Positions 35,101-47,699 of a DNA stretch of 64,000 bases are shown here, piece after piece. The translations under genes and the position numbers were made by a program. The notes under the pieces are model-generated. The model saw nothing but the letters and a program-made list of their open reading frames with translations, was not told the origin of the DNA and did not search any database. Position 1 is the first letter of the stretch. Every line of letters begins with the position of its first letter. Source of the stretch: Maea johnstoni. Lineage: Eukaryota; Annelida; Polychaeta; Spionida; Magelonidae. The stretch lies in contig OZ012700.1 in assembly GCA_963942565.1 (NCBI GenBank), positions 7,520,401 to 7,584,400 of the forward strand, read 5' to 3'.

Positions 35101-36158
35101 ACCAGCTGCAGATGTCCACCAAGCAGGTACTTGAGGGGTTAATGGGCTTTCAAAATATAAGGATAATTTGCAGTCCCCCCAACTGGTACCAATTTACGCA
35201 ATCCCCCCCCCCCCCCCCCCAACTGATGCAAAATACCAAAATCCTCCTTATCAAAGGTCAAATGGCCATTTTCAAATGACCTTATTTGACCAAAAGGTCA
35301 ATATCACAATTATATTTTCTTTTTACAGCATCTATGTAACATACTTATTCAGACCTGAGGATTCAATTGCTATATGCTTGTTAGTCCAGAAAATACAAGG
35401 CCCTGAAATATGTGATGTGAATAACCAAAACTCTCCTTAGCGAAGGTCAAATGGCCATTTTCAAATGACTCTGTTTGACCAAAGGGTCAATATTAAAATA
35501 AATATTTCTTTCTGCAGCATCTATGTAACATACTCATTGAGTCCTAATGATATCACTGCTATATGATGGTTAGTTCAGGAAATACAAGGCCCTGAAATCA
35601 GTAAATTGTCTAATTTGGCATAAAAAGGGGTTCAAGGGCTTTCAAAATATAAGGGTTATTGGTGGTCCCCCAAAGAGGTACCAAGTTATACCGATATTAG
35701 TTTTTTGGGGCTTAGTACAATCTAGGGCAGTTTTCTAATCTTAAACCTTGGTGTTAAATTTTTTTTTGAGTCTGTAGGGTCGCTTCTTTCATCAGCAACG
35801 TTGCAAAAAATGTCCGTTTTTAGCACTTTCTAAACATTTTTGTCCCAAATTTGACCACTAGGATACATTTTCGGAAAATATTTTTTCATAGCAATGTCAA
35901 ACAACATCTGTAGTACATACATGCCAACATTGGAGGTTCAACTCCCAAAAACAAAAAAATGCTGAAGAAATCCCCAAAATCATATTTTTTGGCCATTTTT
36001 AGGTGAAAATATGCAAATTAGGGTCCTTAGGGGGGGTAACTTTCGGGAAACTTTTGATATAATGTTCAGCTAGGTCCAATTAACCAGTCAAAGCAAAAAA
36101 ACCTTCTGTAGCAATTTGTTCTAGGTTAGGCCATTTTCAGCGTAGATTGACTGGACTA
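32119..36158. mobile_element. Second foldback-type element, ~4.0 kb, ~188 bp sub-repeats
   Basis: The outer ends are TAGTCCAGTCAAATTATG and (read inwards) TAGTCCAGTCAATCTACG. The arms then match in inverse: GAACAAATTGCTACAGAA, TTTGCTTTGACTGGTT, CTAAGGGCCCTAATTTGCAT. Each arm holds four units of ~188 bp marked by GGGCCTTGTATTTTCTGA (about 32303, 32493, 32868, 33057; reverse at 34816, 35005, 35385, 35573). The inner region (about 33830-33960 against 34280-34400) also pairs, giving a near-complete palindrome centred at about 34.1 kb. AAG flanks both ends, too short to prove a target duplication. The arms differ by several indels, so this element is older than the one at 3686-7021. No transposase is visible. 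Confidence 0.7.
33227..33788. mobile_element. Mariner/pogo-type MITE, CCGTATTAC ends (copy B), 562 bp
   Basis: The ends CCGTATTACCTCGCGTAC and GTACGCTGGGTAATACGG are inverted, with TA on both outer sides (33225-33226, 33789-33790). It interrupts the left arm of the second foldback element and is therefore younger. Open frames within it are not recognisable. Confidence 0.75.
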
Positions 36159-36713
36159 AAGAATAACCTTTAACACTATATAATTGAATTGTCAATTAGC
36201 CTCGACTTTTGGTCAATAGATGACCAATAACTAGACAGAGGCAGCCTGTAAATTGGACCAAACATTCGATTTTTGATATAAAACTAAGTCTAAGACGACT
36301 TGAATTGTCAATTTGTGTTCCTTGGACCTTGATTGTCAATGGTAGATACTAAATACTGTAGAATGGCTAATTTTTCCGTGAAACAATATTCCCTAATTTT
36401 TCATTTTCGGGTGTACCATTTCTAATATTTCTGAAAGGAGGACATATTTTTTTTTACGTATTTAATTTTTCCCTTTTTATGTAGATCTTTAATTTTAGTA
36501 TACCAAAGAGTAAATATTAATGGGTAAGGACAAGGGTAAGGCCACTATACATTTAAAATATCTCTATTCATTCATCTTTATTCATCACAGAACATGCTGC
36601 CCCAATAATAAAATGTCCATTAAAATGTCATTTTGTCCGGTTTTGATGTTTGAAAATATGCTTAATAATAATAATATGAGGGCGTCGCTGCACAGCCTGA
36701 GGGAGCTCATTAA

Positions 36714-36926
36714 CCCTTATGCTGCTGCATGGTGGCTACTCCGGCCAATACAAAATGATGCAAAAAAACAAAACAAAAACAACTGAAACCATGGTACATG
36801 GGTAATCATCTGAGAGTACTAAGTGAGTACTTTCCAATGAATACCAACATTACAGGGTTTGAATGATTTGCAGAAAATCTTAGCGTCCTTGTTCTTTGAA
36901 CGAAAGTAGCCTCAGCACTGGAAGGA
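36714..36926. mobile_element. TTAA-target MITE, same family as 20601 (copy 2)
   Basis: It begins CCCTTATGCTGCTGCATGG and ends TAGCCTCAGCACTGGAAGGA. TTAA is on both sides (36710-36713, 36927-36930). It is nested in the pogo-like transposon. Confidence 0.8.
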
Positions 36927-36954
36927 TTAATTGTCACAGATTAATTTTTCTTGA

Positions 36955-38300
36955 CGACATTGTAAATCCCAGTGGATTTCCAGGCAGAAATTATGCCGCA
37001 CTGGTTCTGTTTTAGCTGGTCAAAAGCTTTCACAAGCCATTTTGCATGGAGCGGTTTGATAACAGATAACCGTAGGTAAATGTCCACCTCCTCCACAGTT
37101 TTTACCAGCACGCAGGGCAGTTGAAACTTTGATGTCATACCAGTTGGAAAATTCAGCTTTAAACGTTTCCTTGAAAATCTGATTTTATCTTGGGTTAGCA
37201 TCTAACGTTGGAGGTCAGAAGTGCAAGATGCTGGCACTAATACAAGATGAATGTTGTTTTTCCTCAGATTTGCCAGTAGATTTTCTCCACGGTGGGCTGC
37301 AAAGATGTCAATGATGCATAGTGATTGCTGTTTAAGTGGCAGATCCTCAGATTCTCGGATCCTCACAACGTATGGGAAGATCAACTTTTCAACATACATG
37401 AAGCAGAACAAAAAACATGATAAGCATTTACATAAAGATAGCACAATAGCATTTTTATTTTACAAATAATTTTTCCCTTGCTGACATTCGAGATGTACTT
37501 TGCTTAAACTGATAAATTGTAATTATATTTTGGAGCTGTGGTTGTTTTGTTCAGAATTATTTCATTGTATTTTTCTGAAAATACTGAACTACATGGTACT
37601 TCCAAAGTCATTCCCCTACATTTCATGTAATTGTTAATCATATAGATCTCAAAATGCATAGTATAGGTGTTATTTTAGAATAACTACCTTGCCATTGTTT
37701 CAGCTGTACTCCAGTGGTAGAGTGTGTTATGTACCGATCACGTGGGAAGTTGTACTTGGGGTGGCAGGCATTAGATTTTCCTCCATAGATTAGCTGTGGG
37801 GGGGGGGGGGGGGGGGCGGAGTAGATCACCAGTTGGTGTACATGCAAGCACACCGGTTATCATCCTTTTATCATCTCAGCTTGTCACAGCAGCTTGTATA
37901 TGAATCCCCTCAGGTAGCCATTGTCCATTCACTGACTGGAACTAGCTTAACCCCAGTCTGATCTCAATTAATTACCAAACAAGGTGGGATGGTATAACCC
38001 TCAACACATGCTATTATCCGACCTAGAAACTGTTCCGAAACCTCAGCAAGATGTTCTAGGAGTTTTCTGGCAGCCTTAGTTCCTTCCCTTTTAACCATAT
38101 TAAAACGTCTTAACAAGGAATAAGCAAGGTGTCTGGTTATATCCACATGTCCCCCATATGTTCTCTTGTGTTGTTTGCCTTAAAATTACTGAGGACATAT
38201 ATATTCCCAGCTTTACACTAGTGTTAGCTGCCTCCATAACAGGGGAGATTGGCTCTGGCAATGAAACCACCCCACGAAGCCATTTAAGCATGATTATAGA
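36955..38300 (-). pseudogene. Decayed pogo/Tigger-like DDE transposase
   Basis: Reading on the minus strand from about 38290: WLRGVVSLPEPISPVMEAAN, then DITRHLAYSLLRRFNMVKR, then EGYTIPPCLVIN-stop-DQTGVKLVPVSEW, where the family has NWDQTG with the first catalytic aspartate. Further on come SLCIIDIFAAHRGENLL (second catalytic aspartate) and NIHLVLVPASCTSDLQR followed by a stop where LDV would be expected, and an ISAWKSTGIYNV end. The Trp of NWDQT has become a stop and there is another stop soon after, so this copy is inactive. The order and motifs match the DDE_1 domain of pogo/Tigger/jerky-like transposases. Confidence 0.8.
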
Positions 38301-38984
38301 TATACTAATACAGTCCGACTAAAGCAAACCGTCAATCTCGATAGCAGTGACATCAAACATATCTGTTACTAGTGGTTACCACGTAAACAAACCAGCGACA
38401 TCTGCTGGGGAAAGCTAATGTTATATGAGTGGTTGTCTGCTTGTAGACTGGAGACAGTCCCTAGTCTTACATAAACATGTGCCATGGTTGTAGTGCTTAG
38501 CGGTACAACAACGCACACTGCAAAGGGACTGTCACCAGTCTAGATAAACATCTTATAGGCTTGAGACAGTCCCCAGTGCTATATAAGCACGTGTAGGACA
38601 ACGCATGTGGCAGTGGTACTATCACCAGGCTAGAGAGGCATCTAGAAATAGATTGACGGAGATGTAATCTCTCAAGTGACACATAGTCATTGAGCAGCAG
38701 TCAGAGCATGATCAGAGGTCATCCAGTGACCCCGATTGTTACCCGCCACATGTAGATTGCAATGAGTGATGATTGCTACCACTCTGAGTAAACGCTGGTC
38801 TGACACTTCAAAGATAAACCTGGGCCAGTCCATTTAACTATGGTCAGAATTTTACGTATTTAGTAAGTCCGGACATGAACAATATTAATTTTTCCTGTGT
38901 TGTTTATTCCCGTTTGATAGCATTTGGGAAAAAACGGGAAAATAAAACACACAGAAAAATTAGCCATTCTACAGTAACAATGAC

Positions 38985-41010
38985 TAGGATGGATTTAGCT
39001 TGACGCTTAGTTTTACTTTGGCTTTATCACTGCATTTTGCTTTAGAAAGGTTAGTGAGTTCAATGAGTCTGGCCAACTGGCCTGCCATACAGAATATCCT
39101 CTCATATGGAACTCTTGAACCAGGTATGGCCAGGTACCATCTGCCTAGCTGTGCAATTCCTGGGTACAATCTTCCTTCCCACCACTCCAGGTCTGGACCA
39201 TACTACTGGTCTCGCCCATGATAATAACATTCGCCAACCAATCATCTGGAGACACCTTACTTTTGATTTTCTTTTTGGGTCGATTAGCTGGACTTGACTG
39301 ATCTACTGCATCTGATGTAGAGGGCTGTAGATCTGAGACTCCTAACTGGCCCTGAGTTTCATCTACAAGTTCAGTTTTTACAATCACCTTTTTGGTTATC
39401 AAATCAAATATCATCTTTTCTATTGTAGTAGCCCTGTCTTCTGAGGATACAAACAGTAAATGTTTCTTTGCTGGGGACACCATAGAACCTAGAAGCAACA
39501 AGCCCCTGTAACCCTTAGGAAGGATCTTCTTTTCCTCATGGTAGCTTTCATGTTTGAAATGACGGGTGGGTCTAGTGAGGTATCTTACAGATCAGCCTCA
39601 ATCTTTACTAGAACTCGAATCACATTTGACAGACTTGGTATCTTCTCACATCTGACTATTTCAGTGGCGGTTTTGAAAGGTTTTAAGACCTGCACCTTTT
39701 GCTTTTCTGCAATAAGTTGCTCCTCAAAACCAAAGAGGAAGCTTATAATTTCTGATCTGGCCTTTGCTGAAAGGTGGTCAGCAAAGGTAAAACGTTTCTT
39801 CCAAGATCTTCTCCAACATATCCACCTGGTCTTCACAAACTGTTGCAGGTGTGGAGAACGGAAGACTGAAGTACCCAGTCAACTGTAACATAATGGCATG
39901 TCATTGTACCGTAGGACTTAGTAGCTGTGGAAGTCAAGCAATCATGTGTAAAGGCTACATTTTCTGCTTGGGAGATGCTGTCTAACACTTCTCTCTGAAG
40001 AGTGTGGTACTGCTTGTCAATCATGACAGACACATGTTCATATTAGTCATCAAGAAGCTAACAAATGCTCTTGTAGTGTGGATTGTCAACAATGCTTAGT
40101 GGCACAACCTTGGCAATGATGAAATCCAATAACTCTATGCGAATATTGTTATGCCCAAGTGGCAGTTGATTGTGTCATTTCTGTTGTTATCGGGGACAGT
40201 TGTCTTATTTCGTTATTACAGTGTTTTAATCTGGAACATTCTAAAGATTTGGTATTGAAAGGGTTAAAGTAGTGACCTATTTTCGGAGTTGATTGAGAAT
40301 CATTGGGGGGCAACTTCTAGAATTGTGTGAGTCATGCTTCCTTGATTGAAGATTTGTGATGGAACATTCCTGAACATATTGGAACTCTGATCAATGTTCT
40401 AGAATTTGGATTTGTCTATAAATGGGGATGATTTGGGGCCAGGCCTCAGGCTTGAAGCATTACACATGGAGAGAGGGGAGGTCTCATTGGAGGACATTTG
40501 TCTGGCTGGGGTGACATTAGTCTTTGTGCCTTTGTGACTGTGGACTCTTTGGAGATAACTTATTCAACAACAACTGTCAAACGAATGCGCTCTACAAGGA
40601 ATGTTCACTGGACTAATCATAATTCTGAGTGTGATCATCTTTGACCAGGATTATAGTGAAGGCTGTCTGACTAGGATACGCGGCTTGACCATTGATCCTT
40701 TTGTTTGTGGTATTGGTGTATTATTAGTGTTATCAAATTGTTATTATTGTTAATTTGCTGGTTTCTGTCATTCTTGTTACTTTTGGTTAGTGACACTTTC
40801 TTGTTACCTTTGGCACATAACAATACCCTCTGTGCTTTTTGCAGTTAGGGAACCTCACTTCTTTCCTGTTGTCTTTTTGTCAACCCAGCCTTCTGAAAGT
40901 TTTGTCGGTTACTCTGCATTCTTAGCCCCAGTAGCATCAAGCTGTAGTAGATGAGAGTACTCCCTTACTAATCGTATCATAAGATAAGTTGTGTTCCCTG
41001 GTATAAAGAA
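38985..41010 (-). pseudogene. hAT transposase relic (ZBED-like), interrupted by an insertion
   Basis: Minus-strand pieces in order: GNTTYLMIRLVREYSHLL (a BED-finger second half) at about 40960; ELLDFIIAKVVPLSIVDNP at about 40110; QREVLDSISQAENVAFTHDCLTS and SYGTMTCHYVTVDW at about 39990-39860; SSEDRATTIEKMIFDL at about 39440; and a C-terminal dimerisation-like block YLAIPGSRVPYERIFCMAGQ ending NLSKAKCSDKAKVKL near 39000. These match the layout of ZBED-type hAT transposases. Several stops and frame changes separate the pieces, so it is dead. The block between about 40147 and 40822 does not belong to it. Confidence 0.75.
40147..40822 (+). repeat. Solo-LTR-like insert in the hAT relic
   Basis: A 676 bp segment starts TGTTATGCCC and ends GGCACATAACA (TG...CA with inverted 7 bp ends). 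It contains a TATA-box-like TCTATAAATGGG near 40415 and separates two parts of the hAT reading. The flanks ATAT and ATAC differ at one base, so a 4-5 bp target duplication is only suggestive. It is interpreted as a fossil LTR left by recombination; the family is unknown. Confidence 0.45.
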
Positions 41011-42650
41011 AAACATTTTTTTTCAAAAATATAGCCGGACTGGGCCGAAATATTTCTTTTACTTAAACCAAACTGACCTAAGACACTGAAAGACTAGAGG
41101 ACTAATTTAGTAAATTCATTCTAATTTAAATTTCATAATCCTTCTAGAAAATAATTGATTGATTGGAAATTCATTTGTTTTTCATCATAAAATACAGACA
41201 TGCTGATAAGTGTAAACTGTACATTTAATTCAAATACTTAAAATGCTGCATAATAATACATCAATAATACAGAACTACTATAATCTATTCAAGATTTGTC
41301 TAGTACCCGTGCAAGCATAGATTTTTCTATAGGCCTTGCAAACTGCTCTGAACATTTCAAGAGAAGACCTCACACGTGGAACCGGACGTATCTTCTTACA
41401 ACCAAAAAATCTCCCAGACCTTGGACCTCACCAGGTGTATCCACAATTTCCTCATCCGACTCTTGGCTCACATATTGAATGTTTCTAGTAGAAGTACTAG
41501 AACTACAAAATCAAATCTTCTGTTGCCTATACATGTATATTAAACCAGTGACTTTACTATCCATAGGTAACTGGTAAAGCATACCTCCTATTAGACCCGG
41601 TTTGTGTCTCTATCAGGCCATCCTTTTTGTTTATTGATGTTTATGTTATTGGCCTTTCAGAGACACGGTACCACACAATAGTAAAATTCCGCCGTCAGTC
41701 CGGTGAATTCACCGGAGTGGATTTCTCGTGTGTTTAAGGCGAGTGTCACGGCCAGAGTTATACCAATGAATTATGTACATGTTTGACTAGATTATTTGCC
41801 CTAAGTCGGCAGGTGATAATAATTGAAGTGTTTTATAATCTTAGAAAGAAGTTCTGAAGACTAACTGACCTCATCCCCTAGAAGACTGTTGCTCTTACAA
41901 TGAATTGTGCAAGTGTGAATATTGTCATCACAGGACCTGTTCTGAGTATGGGCAGGAAAATGTTGGAAACCAAACCCTGAACCCTAGCCTGACATGGTGA
42001 AAATAGCTTTGACAATTTATGCTCATAGGATGCTCACAGTTTCTGATGCCCCCAATGACTCTTTAGAGCTCACATACATATCCATGACCCCAGTCTCTCA
42101 AATGATCACTGCAATCACCAACATCAAGGAGATGACAAAGATACTGCTGTACAAAATACTGAGGATAATATCCATAGTTTACAAGATTTAATAGCAACAA
42201 CACTAACATATATCCTCAAAATCCCATTACCCCTTTAAAAATGTGACTCAACTCAGACCGCAATAGCATGGTTGTTAAAACTAACACTTGGTATGTCTAA
42301 CAACTTAATTTATTCATTCTTATTCCTATATAAGATGGGGCTTATAACAGTTGTTATTGTATCATGTCTGCATTTGACATCATTGGGCCTTAAATCATAG
42401 GGTTTCTATAACAAATCACTTGGGATATTTAAAATTCCATTTACTTATTGTTAGTGCATCAATGGCTGGGGCTTATACCAGCTTAATTGTTTTCTTTTTC
42501 TTCAGTGTTTTCACCCCTGCAGAAGATGTATATCATGCCTAATTCAGGCTAGATATCTAGACTGCACATATTATGGTCACACAATTGTTTGGTTTCAGGC
42601 GTAATGCTTTTATTCTGGTAGTAAATGTATGATGTACTTGTGACACCTTT
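41011..42650. other. No gene seen
   Basis: A minus-strand frame at about 41480-41340 reads SQESDEEIVDTPGEVQGLGDF and lies after a CTACTAG acceptor-like site, but it soon ends. It could be a transposase tail fragment. Nothing else is supported. Confidence 0.35.
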
Positions 42651-42653
42651 TTA

Positions 42654-43049
42654 CGCACGGTCCCGAATAAGCGCACCCCCCCCCCCTATTTTCCATATGT
42701 TAAATCTCCCCCCCCCCCCCCAGAAGTAACCAAAACACACACCTTTCTTCTTGCCGTGTCTGCAAACCAGTGCTGTATTCTGCCATTTCAGCAGTCCCTT
42801 CGTGCTCTCATTGTTCATACTCGCCGCATGATCGTACTGATGACCAATTAACGATCTTTTCATGTGCGAATTGTTGCAGCAAACGTCTAAGCATGCTGAA
42901 CAGCGAGAGTGCGAAGGTGCATTAATGGTCATTACACTCCATTCGGCAATCATTGAGGGGTGTGGTTATACGGATGTTTGACAACACGCCTTCCACAGAA
43001 AATTTTCCCAACCTCTACCCGCATGGTGCGCTTAATCAAGCGAACACGG
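42654..43049. mobile_element. Mariner/pogo-type MITE, CGGT ends (copy C), 396 bp
   Basis: The left end CGCACGGTCCCGAATAAGCG and the right end, read inwards, CCGTGTTCGCTTGATTAAGC share the AAGCGCACC sub-terminal motif. Both sides are flanked by TA (42652-42653, 43050-43051). Two long C runs lie near the left end. It is related in style to the elements at 26463 and 33227. Confidence 0.6.
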
Positions 43050-43051
43050 TA

Positions 43052-44165
43052 TTCATTTTTAATGTATCGTGAGCTGGGGTTCATATCAGTTAAATTGTTC
43101 TATAATTAAAGTCAAATATAGCTTGCATGTCTGTAAGCAACATCCATTATGCACTTAAACACAACATCACAATATTATACTTTATTCGATACATTTTTTA
43201 CGGGTATCACAAAAAAGAAATACTGTCATTTATAGCAAAATCGGATAAACAACATATTACCAATTGTCTACTCATTTAATCAACAGTGGTAATCCCCAGA
43301 AGTATTATGCTATCAAACATGTAAAAGTTGCTTTGTTTATTCATATATGTACTTGTAATATAGTATCAACTATTTAGTATATACTTATTATTTACTTTGT
43401 TCTCATCTTTATTAACTGTATAACAGGCATTCCATTTTCGATATTTTCATGCTCCCCATAATATTGCCAAAATAACATCCTTCAAATAAAACTCTACAGT
43501 TATAAATGTATAGTTTCAGTGCTTGAATGCACACATTTAAAGTAGCAAAAATACCCTTCAGAAGGGCTGTAAAGCAACATTTTTAGCACTCCAAATTGAA
43601 TCCGTATACAGCATATAAATGGATAAGCAACAATTGGCTCTGTACAACAAGCAATTACCTTGTCATTTTGTCATCAATACCCATGTATTTATATACCATT
43701 AAACTTGAACCCCTGGTGAAAATTTTTAATTTTGTTTTTTTTGCATGCCAGCCTTCACCGAAGTGTACACATATATCACTTAAGATATTGATGATGCAAT
43801 CTTTGAATGCAAATGGGCTTAGACAGGAAAGTGAGAAGTGTGATTTCTTTAACTCCTTCAAATCCAACATTATATTTCAATCACACCTTTCCACAGCGCA
43901 ATTATTTAAGTTTAACATAACAATTAATTTATAAAAAATTGAACAGATATTTTCCACCTAGTTTCCTCGTTTTATGTCAAGGTTCTTTTATCAAATACCC
44001 CACTCCTCTTTGCATCATAATTGAAAAAGTCGCTCAAGCACTTTCAAATCTGTGAATTAAGTATTGCCTTAGTTTAGAACCATACTTAATTGAATCAATT
44101 TTTGCAGTGTTTTATCCGATTGACCTCATGACATTTTGCAATGACCATCATCCATTTCCCTCATA
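43052..44165. other. AT-rich 3' flank of the lectin gene
   Basis: No gene or repeat is recognisable between the MITE and the end of the lectin gene. Confidence 0.5.
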
Positions 44166-44171
44166 TTTATT
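44166..44171 (-). promoter_or_regulatory. Poly(A) signal of the lectin gene
   Basis: AATAAA on the minus strand lies about 10 bases after the stop codon at 44182-44184. That gives a very short 3' UTR unless a later signal is used. Confidence 0.45.
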
Positions 44172-44181
44172 TCAAATATAT

Positions 44182-44432
44182 TTAAAGATCAGGTTCTACT
44201 ATAGCATTCTTTTCGCAAATGAATTTACATTGGTTTGAACAGTCAGAATCGTTGAGTAAGAAGTCTGCATATGAGCTGAAATGCACACAATGCTCTATCC
44301 CGCCGCTGTTGTTCGGTTCATCAGGTTCGTAGAAGGCAGTTGTGTTGTCTGGTGCCTGGCTTCCTCCCGGACACGTGAACGTCTCCTCATTACCTAGGTC
44401 ATTCAATCCCAGCCAAACATTGCTCTGCACAT
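44182..44432 (-). CDS. Lectin exon 4: second half of C-type lectin domain
   Basis: The acceptor is TTTTTTGTGTTAAG. The exon reads VQSNVWLGLNDLGNEETF onward and ends KNAIVEPDL-stop. It has the WLGLND core, the EPN sugar-specificity motif (EPDEPNN), the C-terminal LND in place of WND, and FICEK. Confidence 0.85.
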
Positions 44433-47400
44433 CTTAACACAAAAAAGAAAAACATCAATAAATACAATTGTAAACTTAGGAGTTTAAGGTGTAACTCTAC
44501 CTTCAAATTTAAAAATGAAATGATATGTGTTAGAGCTCAATGTCACCCGTTGTAGGTCACTTTGATTACAATAGTACTTCACAGATTGACTGAGATATCT
44601 TAATTCGTTATCTTGCAAATACAACAAATTCGCTGGCTCAGCAGCTGTATGGAGGCATCCATCTTGCAGCTTATCAGGGCTCGCCAGAAAAAGGCTGTTA
44701 TGTCATGTATATACAACTGCATGCAGGCTGAAGGCTATTCAGAACTGAACACACTAATACATGGTCTCATATGTAAATGACTAACAAAGAGGAAAGTGAT
44801 GTATCAGACGGATAAAGGCATTGTGTCTCAGTCAATACTTTTATACTGCAAGCTATATTTTCTAGAGGTATAACAGGTTCTGTGTCGCAAAAGCAATGAA
44901 GGATGGTGACCTGTAGTAAAGTGTTTTTGGATGAGCTTGATATATCACAAGAAATTTTACCAGTTTGCAAAAGACTGGCATTTAGTATTCTTACAATGTT
45001 CTGACACTGTTATCGCGTGATGGAATAAAAGGGAATTTTGCAATTTATAGTAAGCTGTTCATGGGCATTGTCACCACCTCTCAGGAATTGAGTGCAATAC
45101 ACATTAATCTCAAAGGAATTATTATTCACTTGGGGTTGGGTAGTTGAAGAAGAATGTGTTCTGGTAATTGGTATTATGAAGCAGTTTATTGAACCATGAA
45201 ACCATCTTTCAATTATAATGTGAGGATAGTATTTTCAATTGTAATTCATAATAGCTATGAAGTTGATCATTCATCTGAAACAAGTAAAATATTTTTATTC
45301 ATTTAAGCAGAGAAAAACGTGGGGACAGCTTCTATCTATGTGTCTCATTAGAGGAATTATAGGCAATTTGGGAAAATCTCCTTGATATTAAACCATATGC
45401 ATTCGAACCAGTATATTCACAAGATGAACATGTGTCAGACTCTTAGGACAATGATCCAGAGGGAAGTTCTAAATGAATAAGGTGTGATGTGAATATGAAG
45501 TCAGCATGTCTCTATTTGAGGGCTAATGTATTTGTTAGCTCGAGTGTGATATTCTGGAGGAAAAACATGAGGTTGAAGATGATGACTGACTAAGACACCT
45601 CATGGGCCGTGATGGTACCTTTCCTTTCTATGTTACATTTATGAAATTCAAAAGCATTGGAAAAAGAGACCCAGCTATTCTCAACAAGTATACAAGTTAC
45701 TAAATCCTCTTGAGGGCAAGTGGGAGCAAAGTGATCCTCACATGTTTTCTCATGAGCAATGAATTTAAGGTCTTCAAGGGCCATGCAGTTCCTAAATTAT
45801 GGAGCCATTAAGCTATTAAATCTGATTTTCAGCTGTTCACTCAGCACGAGCCCTATCTGTCAAGTGGCTGCATTAGAAGCAGTTGATCGGGGATGATGTC
45901 ACTCGCATCTAATTGACATGACTTATTAGGCTCTTAATGTACAAACATGGCTTCCTCCATGAAATCACCTTCTGACAGTAAAATCTCAGTCAATCGTTGG
46001 AGTACAAAGGTAAACAAGGTGTCCTAAGGACGTCAACATTGAACTCAAACATATATCTCTTTTAATTTGGAAGGTATAGTTACACTTTAACATAAAAGTG
46101 TATGAAACAAATAAATATAGAATCATAAGCTTTCTTAGTTGGACTGACACAGTTAACATGATTAAAAACGTTTTGGAAATTTTAGTTCTACCCAGGTAGC
46201 GCGAAAAACAACATCAACTAATAAACTTTGAGTTGGTGCAACATCCATAGCATTTCAATGGGAGAAGGCGTTGCGAACACTGTAACCATTTCCAGTCCTC
46301 CATGATAAACGGCTAAAATATAATCATGAACTCGTTAAAGTGCAAGGACATGTTTTGGACATTTATTTCCTGTTTGGGTTGCATCGATAGCCGAGTGGTC
46401 ATCACACAATCTATAAGCTGACTCACGCCACTGCTGCAGTTCCAAGGTTTGATGAATAAATGTTGCCAATTAAATATTGCCATGTGATCGTTTTTACGGG
46501 GACTCCTATTTCCTACACCAATAAAATATCTGGCTATCATTATTTACTAGAAAAATACTGCCACTACTGACATTATTTGATCAGATAAAAGCCAAAATTG
46601 TTTAGTTTTCTACTATTATTAGTTACCCTTGTTGTGCAAATGGTGTATGGCAAGATGTCTGTGAGAAGCCAGCTGGAGTCTGACAAGGCCCTTAGGTCGA
46701 GTCTGTACAAGCCTGCTAAATGCAGACACTTTGCAGTACACAACCATTTTCACAACCAAGGTAACAAATGTATCATCAGCTCCCTGCCACCCCCACATTA
46801 ATTTTATATTCTGATAAGTACAGCAAGTTGTGAGTGCTCATTCATGTTAATGACTTTTGGAATTACCATAAGTGTGGCTGTGTGACTGGTGGAGGAAACC
46901 GTTGTATCTGGCACAAATCACAACTGATGCTGAAGTCACTGGCAATTTACTCGAACACAGGCAGTGGGTGACAGACAGGGAGAAATCAGTGGCAACACCT
47001 TAAACCACTCGAGTATCGAAGCGGGCCCTACATTGATGGCTTACTTGCTCTCAAGAAGTCTCGCATTGCGTTGAACTCTGCTTGGGTCTCTGGACAAGCC
47101 AGCTGCCCTCCATCCTGTTGACACTCAGAACTGGCATTAGTCCACTGTAAGACGTTACCCTTTAAGCTGTAGCAGGACTCTGAACCAGGGAGTATGGTAT
47201 AGCCCGGGCCACCTGTAAGAAAAAAGTATTGGGAGACTCATGAGCGGAAAAGGTTATACAAAGACATCGATGTATGGTGGTAAGACATACATTACAAATG
47301 TGGGAATGTGACATCGGGTGATTTATGTTACCGTTTTGATTAGTGTTAGTGTAAGTGTAATCAAAAGTTCCTAATGAAGATCCATCTGTAACACTAACAG

Positions 47401-47445
47401 TAGTCCACTCGACATGAAATTTTACAAAATTTTAGGTACAGACCT

Positions 47446-47538
<93 letters not shown>

Positions 47539-47652
47539 CAAATATGACATCCCTGCGGGGTTGCTAACATGGTTGTCTACCCCGAGTGAGCATTGTCACC
47601 CGAGGGCGTAGCCCGAGGTTGACAATGCTCACAAAATTTTAGGTACAGACCT

Positions 47653-47699
<47 letters not shown>

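Larger units (their letters stand above)
36356..38974 (-). mobile_element. pogo-like DNA transposon with intact ends, 2.6 kb
   Basis: The ends CTGTAGAATGGCTAATTTTT and its reverse complement (38955-38974) are flanked by TA on both sides (36354-36355, 38975-38976), as expected for pogo/Tigger elements. Inside, on the minus strand, are remnants of a DDE_1-type transposase. A TTAA MITE has inserted near the left end. A related single end lies at about 3465 (CTGAAGAATGGCTAATTTTT). An 18-base G run is at about 37798-37815. Confidence 0.8.

Noticed and set aside
41296-41478. Minus-strand SDEE-containing piece as an exon
   Set aside because: It is short and ends quickly; the acceptor-like site alone is weak evidence.
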